From the NCBI GenBank assembly GCA_049975325.1, contig JBNGDW010000046.1:1-12760 (forward strand): DNA of 12,760 nucleotides. Direction: 5' to 3'. How positions within the stretch are numbered: the stretch's first letter is position 1; each line of letters opens with the position of its first letter. The notes under the pieces are model-generated. The model saw nothing but the letters and a program-made list of their open reading frames with translations. It searched no databases and was not told the DNA's origin. Shown in pieces: positions 1 through 7,338 of this stretch. Source of the stretch: JBNGDW01 sp049975325 (GTDB taxonomy: Bacteria > Cloacimonadota > Cloacimonadia > JGIOTU-2 > JBNGDW01). Made by a program: the position numbers and the translations under genes.

Positions 1-788
1 GTGATGCATTGGTAACGGACGAACGTATCCGTATGATTACCTTTACTGGCGGGGTAGAGGCTGGCAAGGAAATTGTGAAAAAAGCAGGGATTAAAAAAAT
101 TGGCATGGAACTCGGATCAAATTCCCCAGCCATTGTTATGGATGATTGCAATCTTCAAAAAGCTGTTGAGTCATGCGTGTCAGGTGCATTCTGGGCTGCG
201 GGACAAAATTGTATCGGCGTGCAAAGATTATATATCCACAAAGATATCTATGATGAATTTGAAAAGAGATTTATTGAACAAACCAAAAAGATAAAGTTCG
301 GAGCCAAGCTTGACGAAGAAACTGATATGGGGCCAATGATTACCGAGACTGAAGCAAAGCGTGTTGAAGAGTGGATACAAGAAGCACTCTCTGCGGGAGG
401 AATACTCCTCACTGGTGGTAAACGAGATGGCACATTCGTAGAACCTACAATAATGAAAGATGTGCCTCCAACATGCAAGTTGGGACATGATGAGGTATTT
501 GGTCCTGTGGCCATTCTTTACAAAATTCAGAACATTGATGAGGCAATAGAAAAAGCAAACAGTGTTTCCTACGGATTGCAAGCAGGTATCTTCACCAGTA
601 ACATCAATACAGCATTCAAGGCAATCAAAGAGATTGATGTTGGCGGTATTATGATAAATGACTCTTCAGATTATCGTATCGATGCTATGCCATTTGGTGG
701 AGTGAAAAATTCTGGTTTAGGCCGTGAAGGAATTCGTTTCTCACTAATGGAAATGACAGAGCCAAAGGTAGTGTGTTTTAACCTTTAG
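1..788 (+). CDS. Aldehyde dehydrogenase family protein, C-terminal part (5' end outside window)
   Basis: This is the C-terminal part of an NAD(P)-dependent aldehyde dehydrogenase, which oxidises an aldehyde to the acid through a cysteine thiohemiacetal. The frame is open to the left edge (codon phase begins at base 3, reading DALVTDERIRMITFTGG), so the true start and the first half of the Rossmann domain are missing. In the visible part, FTGG followed by EAGK is the cofactor-binding turn. MELGSNSP (about bases 105-128) holds the general-base Glu, and AAGQNCIGVQR (about 195-227) holds the nucleophilic Cys. EVFGPVAIL and PFGGVKNSGLGREG are the usual late family signatures. The C-terminal EMTEPKVVC resembles the GapN/lactaldehyde-type branch, but the substrate cannot be fixed from sequence. 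It ends with TAG at 786-788 and converges on the tricorn-like gene, with 49 nt between them and no clear hairpin terminator. Confidence 0.93.
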   Translation, partial: DALVTDERIRMITFTGGVEAGKEIVKKAGIKKIGMELGSNSPAIVMDDCNLQKAVESCVSGAFWAAGQNCIGVQRLYIHKDIYDEFEKRFIEQTKKIKFGAKLDEETDMGPMITETEAKRVEEWIQEALSAGGILLTGGKRDGTFVEPTIMKDVPPTCKLGHDEVFGPVAILYKIQNIDEAIEKANSVSYGLQAGIFTSNINTAFKAIKEIDVGGIMINDSSDYRIDAMPFGGVKNSGLGREGIRFSLMEMTEPKVVCFNL

Positions 789-837
789 ATTAAAAAAGAG
801 ACAAACTCGATTCTGCGGTTTTCAGACTTCATCTTGA

Positions 838-3800
838 TCACTCTTTCTCTCTATTTTCCAATTCATCTAGCAATTCTTCAACGGCACATCTTAGCTGTAC
901 GTCATCATCAGTGATGAGCTGTTCAGGGGTCGGCTCCACCAAAATATCAGGTTCTGCACCCGAGCCTTCCATATTTACGCCATCAAGTGTGTACCAGCCT
1001 GTCCCTGGCATACGCATGCTAGAGCCATCCATAAAACTTACATGTCCAGTGGCAATCACGGAGCCGCTGGTTGGTGTTCCCACCAAAGGACCAAGACCAA
1101 ACTGTTTAAAGAGAATGGGAAAAATCTCTGCATCAGAAGCAGAGTTTTCGTTGATAACCAGAGCCATGGGTTTCTCCCATGCAGCAGCGGTTTTTATCTT
1201 TTTGGCACCTAGCCAACGAGGCGCCTGATAAGCATAATGCTTTTTAGTTAAAAGCTCGAGTAAAAGATCGTGAACCCAACCACCAGGATTATTCCGAATA
1301 TCAATAACAATAGCATCCTTATCATAATTTAATGCCAGAAGGTCTTGCATGAACTCCTCATAACTATCTCTGCTCATCTGACGGATATGAGCATAACCAA
1401 TCTTCCCACCAGAAAGCCCAGATACATACTCTCGCCGTTCATCTACCCAGTTATCATACCACATATCATAATGTTCTTGATAAGAGAGTCCAAGTAACTC
1501 TGCAGTGACAACGCTATCAGCAGTCTCGACTGTAAGAACTATTTTTTCACCTACTTTATCCAGGAAAAGTGATGAGACATGAGTCTCAGTGGTAATCTCC
1601 ACATCATCTACAGCCAGAAGAATATCCCCTGGTTTTATCCCGTATGGCTCATTTAGCTTTGATTTTTTGAAGATTTTTTTAAACCTAATCCCTTTTTCAG
1701 GAAGGTCTTTATAATCTAAAGTAAACCCGCCATAAGCCTGTTGATATCTTTTCACCTGCTTATCTTGGCGTGGATAAAATCCTGTATGAGATGCATTTAC
1801 CTCACCAATCATCTCAGAAATAATATCACTCATTATATCAGGAGAATATGCAAAATCCATATATGGAAAGAATCGATTATACATCTCCTGCCAATCAACC
1901 CCATGCATATCAGGGTCATAAAAACCCATTCCAAAGTATTGCCAGGCATGCTCAAAAATAGTTTTATTTAAGAGAAGTTCATCATATTCATACTTAAATT
2001 TATTCTCAACTAGCTTACTTTCGCCATTAAGAGTAAGCTTGTAGAGGCTATTGTGCTCAATATAGTAGAAACACTGATTCCCCTTGTTATACTCAATACC
2101 CTCCGGGTAAGATGAGAAGGTTTTGCAGATTTCATCAGATTCTCCATCATATTTTACTTTGCGTAATGTATAACTGGTTTCCGCATCTGGCGGTGTATAC
2201 ACATTAAGATAATAAATCAGGCTATCAGGCACTGTCGCAATTATATAATTATTTCCGGGATGAGAGACGAGCTCGGTTATTCTTTTTTCTATATTTTGCA
2301 TATCTATCTGAATTGGTGTGGGCTCTTCCCCATTCTGGGCTTTGTCTTTATTATTTTTATCTTCTCTATCTTTTTGATTGTCTGAACTCTCAGGTTTTAG
2401 TATGGGTTCCCAATTATCCACCTCATCCCAGAAGTCTTCCTTTGCTTGAAGGTCTATACGATAGATGTCTCCCTTTTTGTTGAAAAATGCAAATTTACCA
2501 TATAATCCCCATAAAGGATTGTACATACTTCCATAATATGGCAGTATCAAGGTATTGGTCTTTTCTTCAAAATCATAGAGATACAGTTCTCCCCCTCCTG
2601 GCTCTTCTCTTATAGAGGCGTAAAGACCATATCTTCCATCCTGGCTCCACGCAAATCCGTCATTAACAATTTTATCCTGGATAATGGGAGTAACCTTGTT
2701 CGTCTTATTATCAACTATGGCAATACGATTCCACTCTTCACCATCTGAATACATCACCAGCAGATTATCTTCATAACCATGCCTAATCCATTGTACAAAC
2801 TTATCATCGAACCACCCCACTTTCTCGATATTTTCAATATCTGTAATAATGGTTTTAAAGAGGTGCAGTGCGCCTTTCTCATACTGAGCGAAGAAAATAG
2901 TTTTATTATCAGGCATAATCTCTATACTGCCAATACCCTGTTGGCTATGAGTAACTTGTCTTACTTCTCCACCCTTCTCTGGCATTACAAAGAGATCAAA
3001 TTTGTAGGCAAAGGCGATGAAAGAGCCATCCGGCGAGACTGCATAATTTGTTGCTGAGTTATAGTGTGTACTCTTCTTTACAAAATCTCCAAGATAATCT
3101 TGTTTTATATCGATCTCAACCTTTTGGACAGAACCATCTTCAGGTTCGTAGCGCCAGATTTCATCAAACTTTTCAAAAACAATACGATCGTTTTGCCGGG
3201 CTATACTTATATCGCGTACAGACCATATATCAAAATCAGTGAGCTGCGTTTTCTCATCAAAATTATAATTGTCAGCATAATAAAGTTGAAATACTGAACC
3301 ATCCGAAGCAGCAAAATAGATTCGGTTCTCATGAGTGTGGGAATATACAGGATAGCGTTCTGTATAATCTGTTTCAGTAAGGCGCGTATAATCACTGGTT
3401 GCAATATTATATTCCCATAACTCTCCATTTGCACTCCCGGTATATTTTTCTCTATATGCATCCCCTCGGTAAGAATAGACTATCTTTTTATTGTCGGGAG
3501 AGAGACGGGCAAAATACGCTCCAATTGGTGTAAGTTCTATCGGTCTGGACCCATCCAAAGATAGGATACAAAAGTTATTTCCTAACTCGACACCGGGCCG
3601 TGTCGCAAGAATACGATTGTCTGAAAACCAATCACACACTTGGATACCTATCTCTTTTGAAAGAGATTCAGCCTGCCCGCCAGTTGCAGGAATAAGGTAG
3701 ATATTTGTGTAGCCATCTCGAGTTGAATTAAAAGCGATTTTCGTCCCATCAGGTGAAAAGACAGGACCATAATCATTCCCTTCTATTGCAGTGAGTCTTC

Positions 3801-3969
3801 TCGCCTCACCCCCTTCAAATGGCACAAGCCAGAGGTCTGACATGTAGGAAAAGCATATGGCATTGCCATCAGGCGAGATTGCCGGGTCTTTCATAAAGTG
3901 AGGTTCAATCGCGTTTAAAAGTAGGGGCAAAAGTATACAAAGGTTGAGTAAGATTATTTTTTTGCTCAT
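838..3969 (-). CDS. Tricorn-like serine protease (S41 family) with signal peptide
   Basis: This 1043-residue protein is close in length to archaeal tricorn (about 1070) and follows its domain order. Tricorn trims peptides released by larger proteases. Residues 1-20 form a signal peptide (MSKK, then a Leu/Ile-rich core), so export is expected, unlike the cytosolic archaeal enzyme. Two propellers follow: about 25-290, with repeated SPDG motifs (AISPDGN, VFSPDGT), and about 300-650. The second is interrupted near 523-550 by a charged Lys/Asp/Asn/Glu linker. A C1 helical segment (about 660-735), a PDZ domain (about 745-830, with YGIKPGDILLAVDD) and a C2 core complete it. The catalytic set is visible: Ser727-His728 (NASHTG), nucleophile Ser945-Asp946 (NSASDAE) and Glu1001 (MEGSGAEPD). 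These match tricorn S745/H746, S965/D966 and E1023 in order and spacing. AAGGAG lies about 8 nt before the ATG. The gene starts 21 nt after nrdJ ends, so co-transcription is likely. Confidence 0.93.
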   Translation of the reverse strand: MSKKIILLNLCILLPLLLNAIEPHFMKDPAISPDGNAICFSYMSDLWLVPFEGGEARRLTAIEGNDYGPVFSPDGTKIAFNSTRDGYTNIYLIPATGGQAESLSKEIGIQVCDWFSDNRILATRPGVELGNNFCILSLDGSRPIELTPIGAYFARLSPDNKKIVYSYRGDAYREKYTGSANGELWEYNIATSDYTRLTETDYTERYPVYSHTHENRIYFAASDGSVFQLYYADNYNFDEKTQLTDFDIWSVRDISIARQNDRIVFEKFDEIWRYEPEDGSVQKVEIDIKQDYLGDFVKKSTHYNSATNYAVSPDGSFIAFAYKFDLFVMPEKGGEVRQVTHSQQGIGSIEIMPDNKTIFFAQYEKGALHLFKTIITDIENIEKVGWFDDKFVQWIRHGYEDNLLVMYSDGEEWNRIAIVDNKTNKVTPIIQDKIVNDGFAWSQDGRYGLYASIREEPGGGELYLYDFEEKTNTLILPYYGSMYNPLWGLYGKFAFFNKKGDIYRIDLQAKEDFWDEVDNWEPILKPESSDNQKDREDKNNKDKAQNGEEPTPIQIDMQNIEKRITELVSHPGNNYIIATVPDSLIYYLNVYTPPDAETSYTLRKVKYDGESDEICKTFSSYPEGIEYNKGNQCFYYIEHNSLYKLTLNGESKLVENKFKYEYDELLLNKTIFEHAWQYFGMGFYDPDMHGVDWQEMYNRFFPYMDFAYSPDIMSDIISEMIGEVNASHTGFYPRQDKQVKRYQQAYGGFTLDYKDLPEKGIRFKKIFKKSKLNEPYGIKPGDILLAVDDVEITTETHVSSLFLDKVGEKIVLTVETADSVVTAELLGLSYQEHYDMWYDNWVDERREYVSGLSGGKIGYAHIRQMSRDSYEEFMQDLLALNYDKDAIVIDIRNNPGGWVHDLLLELLTKKHYAYQAPRWLGAKKIKTAAAWEKPMALVINENSASDAEIFPILFKQFGLGPLVGTPTSGSVIATGHVSFMDGSSMRMPGTGWYTLDGVNMEGSGAEPDILVEPTPEQLITDDDVQLRCAVEELLDELENREKE

Positions 3970-3990
3970 TTTTGATTCTCCTTACTATAT

Positions 3991-6246
3991 TTAGCTGCAT
4001 TTTGACCACCCACAAACGGGGCAAGTCCTGCAACCTTCTTTAAATTCTATTGCAGAACCACATTCAGGACAAGTTGCACCCCTTGCTCTTAATTTAGTCA
4101 ATGGTTGGGCATTGTCCGCCGGCTGGCGGACTGATTCGCTCGTTAACTCATCTCCATTCCCACTACTTACAATGAATTCTTCCAAGGCTTTTGCAATTCC
4201 ATCGGCACATGATAAAATCATTTCTCCTTTTTTCCAGACGGGTGAAGGGCAACGAATTCCACGAAGCTGTTTTATTATTGATTCCAATTTAACATTGGAA
4301 CGCAATGCGAGTGAAATAAGCCTTGCAATTGCTTCAAGCTGAGCAGAGGCACATCCTCCCACTTTTCCCATCTGTGTAAAGACCTCACAAGCTCCTTTGT
4401 CATCTGTATTGATGGTTACATACAGATGACCACATCCTGTCTCGATCCTTCTTGTTATTCCACGAGTAATATCTGGTCGGCTACGCGGAGAGATACGCCC
4501 TTTTTCCTGTTCACGAAGATTCTTTCCAATATTAAGCACCTGCTCTTCACGGCTTCCATCTCTGTACACAGTAACCCCTTTACAGCCAAGTTGATATGCC
4601 AGTTCATACGCTGTATGGATATCTTCTTTACTTGCATCACGGGGAAAATTTATCGTTTTTGAAACTGCATTATCAACATACTTTTGAAAGGAAGATTGCA
4701 TTTTGATATGCCATTCTGGAGTAATATCATGAGAGGTCACAAACACGGTTTTAACATCCTCTGGGACACCTTGTATGTCTTGAATAGAGGCATTTTCACA
4801 TATCTCTTCCATTAATTCTTTTGAGTAAAATTTCTTTTCTTGCGCCAACTTTTTAAAATATTTATTTACATAGAGAAGTTTTTCTCCTTCTAATACATTC
4901 TTGACATAAACAAGTGAGAAAAGCGGTTCTATTCCACTGGATGCATCCGCGATCATGCTAATCGTACCGGTAGGTGCAACCGTAGTGGTAGTAGCATTTC
5001 GGATTCCATATTTTTGTATATCTTTGATAAGACTATCCCAATTCTGTTTAATTGGAGTTCGCTGAAGTGTTCCCTCGCTATAAATACTGCCTTTAAAATT
5101 AGGGAAAGAGCCATATTTTTGTGCTCTCTGCATAGAAGCGAGTTTTGAGTGGTAGTCAATAAATTCCATTAGTTCCTGAGCAAGTGAAATTGCTTCTTCC
5201 GAATTATATGGAATCCCAAGTTGTACAAGCAAATCTGCCCAGCCCATTATTCCAAGCCCAATTTTTCGGTTAGCATTAGCCATCTTACGAATCTCTGGCA
5301 GGGGAAAAGCTGAACAATCAATAACATCATCCAGAAAATCAACTGCTGTGTAGACAGTTTCCCGGAGTAGATCCCAGTTAATCCCTCCATCTTTTAGCAT
5401 CTGAGCAAGATTGATAGAACCAAGATTACATGCTTCATTGGCAAGGAGAGGCTGTTCTCCGCATGGATTGGTTGAGTCAATCTTTCCAACATTTGGTGTA
5501 GGATTAAACTTATTCAGTCGATCTATGAACACGATACCTGGTTCCCCATTTTTATGTGCCATTTTCACAATAAGATTAAAAATATCTTCAGCCGGAAGAG
5601 TTCTAACCACTTTTTTTGTATGCGGTGAAACAAGATTAAATTCTTTCTTTTGAATCACTGCATTCATAAACTCTTCTGTGATTCCAACACTAATATTAAA
5701 ATTTGTTAGCTCATGGATTTCCTCTTTGGCACTTATAAAATCCATAACATCCGGGTGGTCCACATTGAGGATAGCCATATTTGCACCTCGTCTAGTGCCC
5801 CCCTGTTTAACAGCATCGGTGGCGGCATTAAACACTTTCATAAATGTAATGGGACCGCTCGACACACCCATAGTGGTCCGCACCCTTGCATTTCGTTCAC
5901 GAAGTTTTGAAAAGCTAAACCCGGTACCACCACCACTTTTATGAATAAGAGCCGCATTTTTTACAGCCGTAAAAATACTCTCCATGCTGTCTTCAACAGG
6001 GAGGACAAAACAGGCTGAAAGCTGTTGAAGGTCATTACCGGCATTCATAAGTGTGGGGGAATTGGGCAGGAAGTAAAGATGGTCCATAATCTCATAGTAT
6101 CGCTGGGCATTTTTTTCATCACCATGCGCAATATTTTGGCTCACTCTTGTGAGCATCTTGGTCGCATCTTCAATCACTTCCCCCTTTTCATTTTTCTTAA
6201 AATATCTCTTTTTGAGAACCGCCAGAGCATTTTCAGTTAATTCCAT
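3991..6246 (-). CDS. nrdJ: Adenosylcobalamin-dependent (class II) ribonucleoside-diphosphate reductase
   Basis: NrdJ makes deoxyribonucleotides for DNA synthesis, using adenosylcobalamin to generate a cysteine thiyl radical, and it works with or without oxygen. The 751 residues contain the expected marks. Cys79 in LSACFVLPV and Cys273 in NEACNLGSINL are the redox pair. Asn260, Cys262 and Glu264 in NPCGEQPLL form the radical/active site. The 11-residue Cys262-Cys273 spacing equals that of C322/C333 in the Thermotoga enzyme. KSGGGTGFSFS and GGTRRGANMA are further family blocks. The C-terminal tail, Cys726-x2-Cys729 then Cys739, Cys742-x2-Cys745 and Cys750, is a zinc-ribbon-like segment that probably also shuttles reducing equivalents. 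Codons 706-711 (VRQPAD) are exactly an 18-bp palindromic repeat in the linker before this tail. A GGAGG sits 4 nt before the ATG. The cofactor-making cobO lies 171 nt upstream on the same strand. Confidence 0.97.
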   Translation of the reverse strand: MELTENALAVLKKRYFKKNEKGEVIEDATKMLTRVSQNIAHGDEKNAQRYYEIMDHLYFLPNSPTLMNAGNDLQQLSACFVLPVEDSMESIFTAVKNAALIHKSGGGTGFSFSKLRERNARVRTTMGVSSGPITFMKVFNAATDAVKQGGTRRGANMAILNVDHPDVMDFISAKEEIHELTNFNISVGITEEFMNAVIQKKEFNLVSPHTKKVVRTLPAEDIFNLIVKMAHKNGEPGIVFIDRLNKFNPTPNVGKIDSTNPCGEQPLLANEACNLGSINLAQMLKDGGINWDLLRETVYTAVDFLDDVIDCSAFPLPEIRKMANANRKIGLGIMGWADLLVQLGIPYNSEEAISLAQELMEFIDYHSKLASMQRAQKYGSFPNFKGSIYSEGTLQRTPIKQNWDSLIKDIQKYGIRNATTTTVAPTGTISMIADASSGIEPLFSLVYVKNVLEGEKLLYVNKYFKKLAQEKKFYSKELMEEICENASIQDIQGVPEDVKTVFVTSHDITPEWHIKMQSSFQKYVDNAVSKTINFPRDASKEDIHTAYELAYQLGCKGVTVYRDGSREEQVLNIGKNLREQEKGRISPRSRPDITRGITRRIETGCGHLYVTINTDDKGACEVFTQMGKVGGCASAQLEAIARLISLALRSNVKLESIIKQLRGIRCPSPVWKKGEMILSCADGIAKALEEFIVSSGNGDELTSESVRQPADNAQPLTKLRARGATCPECGSAIEFKEGCRTCPVCGWSKCS
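4114..4131. repeat. Palindromic element, diverged copy inside nrdJ
   Basis: The plus strand reads GTCCGCCGGCTGGCGGAC. It matches the intergenic 18-mer ATCCGCCAGCTGGCGGAT except for the outermost base pair (A-T replaced by G-C, pairing kept) and one centre base. The 7-nt arms still pair around a 4-nt centre. The unit is exactly six codons (706-711) of nrdJ, in frame, in a linker that looks poorly constrained. Its identity as a copy of the same element rests on only these 18 bases. Confidence 0.6.
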
Positions 6247-6417
6247 TTATCCTCCAAAAATTTATTTTCAACATAGTAATTAGAGTCTTATCATACTTCT
6301 ATAGATTTAGCCTATATTAGCCTATCCGCCAGCTGGCGGATTATAGATTGAAGACCCACTTCTTTTGTCAATAATTATTTTTATCCCCCCCAATCCATTT
6401 AACATTCCAAATTCCCA
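6247..6417 (-). promoter_or_regulatory. nrdJ leader region between cobO and nrdJ, with candidate promoter
   Basis: This 171-nt gap holds no gene. On the minus strand there is a perfect TTGACA (6371 to 6366) and a perfect TATAAT (6345 to 6340), but the spacer is 20 nt, longer than the usual 16-18. The promoter call is therefore tentative. The TATAAT runs directly into the 18-bp palindrome, which would place the transcription start within it and leave a leader of roughly 85-90 nt ending in GGAGG before nrdJ. I see no cobalamin-riboswitch B12-box and no NrdR-type paired boxes that I could support. A run of seven C lies at 6385-6391. Confidence 0.4.
6324..6341. repeat. 18-bp perfect palindrome, intergenic copy in nrdJ leader
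   Basis: ATCCGCCAGCTGGCGGAT is its own reverse complement over all 18 bases. It is identical to the copy at 7303-7320 and near-identical to the one inside nrdJ. It is GC-rich in an AT-rich spacer. No T-tract follows on either strand, so it is not a standard intrinsic terminator. It overlaps the end of the candidate nrdJ -10 box by two bases. Confidence 0.85.
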
Positions 6418-6924
6418 TCAATACTCAGTACCTTCACGGGCACCTATACCTTTTTGATAATAATGTTTTGTCTCTCGTATTTCTGTAACAAGATCAGCCC
6501 TTTCTATCAGTTCAGGAGGGGCATATCTTCCAGTTATGACAACTTCTTGATCCTTAACATCATCTAATAATGAGAGAACTTTTGTTAATTCTAATAATTT
6601 GAAATCTAACGCAACATTTAATTCGTCCAGAATAATCAAGTCATACCTTTGGGAACTTAGGACTTCTTTCGCCTTTTTTATTCCTTTTTCTGCCTCTTTA
6701 ATATCTATTGGCTTTGGATTTTTTTTATCTACAAATTCCGGGGTACCAAACTGGAATACATCGATATTTTCTATTTTATTTAGAAAAACAATTTCCCCAT
6801 ATTTGATATTTTTTTTCATGAATTGTATCAAGCAGACTCTTTTGTTATGGCCAAGATATCGGATGGCTAAACCTATCGCAGCAGTAGTTTTCCCTTTGCC
6901 GTTACCTGTATAAATCTGTAGCAT
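6418..6924 (-). CDS. cobO: Cob(I)alamin (corrinoid) adenosyltransferase, CobO/BtuR type
   Basis: This enzyme transfers the adenosyl group of ATP to cob(I)alamin to form adenosylcobalamin, the cofactor of class II ribonucleotide reductase encoded just downstream. The 168-residue length is slightly short of the usual 170-200. The P-loop GNGKGKTT (residues 7-14) is at the extreme N-terminus as in CobA/CobO. The acidic DELNVALD (100-107) is the family's Walker-B-like strand. VVITGRYAPPELIERADLVTEI-type sequence (128-149) and the C-terminal KGIGAREGTEY (158-168) complete the signature. The N-terminal tail that caps the corrinoid in longer CobA proteins is absent. The start is fixed by MLQIYTGNGKGKTT, but no clear Shine-Dalgarno is visible before it. 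The ATG lies 30 nt after the tRNA-Val 3' end on the same strand, suggesting a shared transcript. Confidence 0.95.
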   Translation of the reverse strand: MLQIYTGNGKGKTTAAIGLAIRYLGHNKRVCLIQFMKKNIKYGEIVFLNKIENIDVFQFGTPEFVDKKNPKPIDIKEAEKGIKKAKEVLSSQRYDLIILDELNVALDFKLLELTKVLSLLDDVKDQEVVITGRYAPPELIERADLVTEIRETKHYYQKGIGAREGTEY

Positions 6925-6954
6925 AAGATCATTCTGATTTTGTAGAGATAAAAA

Positions 6955-7031
6955 TGGTGGGTGGTACTGGATTCGAACCAGTGACCCCTACGATGTCAAC
7001 GTAGTACTCTAACCAACTGAGCTAACCACCC
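6955..7031 (-). tRNA. tRNA-Val, anticodon GAC, CCA encoded
   Basis: The minus strand folds into a complete cloverleaf. The acceptor stem GGGTGGT pairs with ACCACCC, followed by A and an encoded CCA. The D arm is GCTC-AGTTGGTTA-GAGT. The anticodon arm is CTACG-TTGACAT-CGTAG, with anticodon GAC reading valine codons GTC/GTT. The variable loop is GGGTC and the T arm is ACTGG-TTCGAAT-CCAGT. The conserved T-loop TTCGAAT and the T before the anticodon are present. It lies 30 nt upstream of cobO, apparently with no terminator between, so processing of a tRNA-mRNA precursor would be needed. Confidence 0.97.
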
Positions 7032-7048
7032 ACTGTTTTACACACTAC

Positions 7049-7077
7049 AATATCTGTGCTCCTGTCTTTATTGTCAA
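7049..7077 (-). promoter_or_regulatory. Candidate promoter for tRNA-Val (and cobO)
   Basis: On the minus strand a perfect TTGACA (7077 to 7072) is followed after 17 nt by GATATT (7054 to 7049, 4 of 6 matches to TATAAT). A start about 6-8 nt downstream would leave only a roughly 10-nt leader before the mature tRNA at 7031, which is typical of tRNA transcription units. The assignment rests on spacing and consensus only. Confidence 0.5.
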
Positions 7078-7338
7078 TCTTTCTTATTAAGAAATTTAAA
7101 ATAAATAAAAAATATAATGCCGAGTTGTGTCAATATTTTCACGCGATTTTTTTACTTTTTAATCACCAAGGTATTTTCGGCAGTATGTTATATTCTTGCA
7201 ATAAAAAATTTACATTGCCACAAAATTTGATAAGTTCTATTTTACAGGCTAAGATACAGCGAAAGAGATTGTATTCTTGACACGGTCTTCTTAGCGAAAA
7301 GAATCCGCCAGCTGGCGGATCTCGGAGTGAGGTTTTAT
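7078..7338 (+). promoter_or_regulatory. AT-rich spacer between divergent tRNA-Val and MoxR gene, with candidate promoter
   Basis: No supportable gene lies here. The left part (7080-7270) is AT-rich and featureless to my eye. Near its right end, on the plus strand, TTGACA (7277-7282) is followed after 16 nt by AAGAAT (7299-7304, 4 of 6 matches to a -10 box), which runs straight into the 18-bp palindrome at 7303-7320. GAGG at 7329-7332, 6 nt before the ATG at 7339, is the likely ribosome binding site. The promoter is tentative because the -10 match is moderate. Confidence 0.35.
7303..7320. repeat. 18-bp perfect palindrome, copy upstream of MoxR gene
   Basis: ATCCGCCAGCTGGCGGAT, identical in all 18 bases to the copy at 6324-6341. 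The flanks (AAAAG on the left, CTCGG on the right) are not shared with the other copies, so the repeat unit appears to be just the palindrome. It sits 18 nt before the MoxR ATG and abuts a candidate -10 box. No T-tract follows, so a terminator role is unlikely. Confidence 0.85.

Noticed and set aside
789..837. Bidirectional terminator between the aldehyde dehydrogenase and tricorn-like genes
   Set aside because: The 49-nt convergent spacer has no stable inverted repeat followed by a T-tract on either strand that I could identify.
911..1228. Plus-strand frame of 105 codons opposite the tricorn-like gene
   Set aside because: It is the antisense shadow of the catalytic C2 region, whose residues are clearly constrained on the minus strand. 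The same holds for the other frames inside 838-3969.
6324..6341. Palindrome as intrinsic terminator of cobO
   Set aside because: No U-rich tract follows on the minus strand (AGGCTAAT follows), and the same element occurs inside a coding sequence and just before a start codon.
6247..6417. Cobalamin riboswitch or NrdR boxes in the nrdJ leader
   Set aside because: The space is too short for a full cobalamin riboswitch, no B12-box-like sequence is visible, and no paired NrdR-type boxes were found.
6955..7031. tRNA-Val as an attachment site of an integrated element
   Set aside because: No integrase, no direct repeat of the tRNA 3' end elsewhere in the window, and only ordinary chromosomal genes around it.
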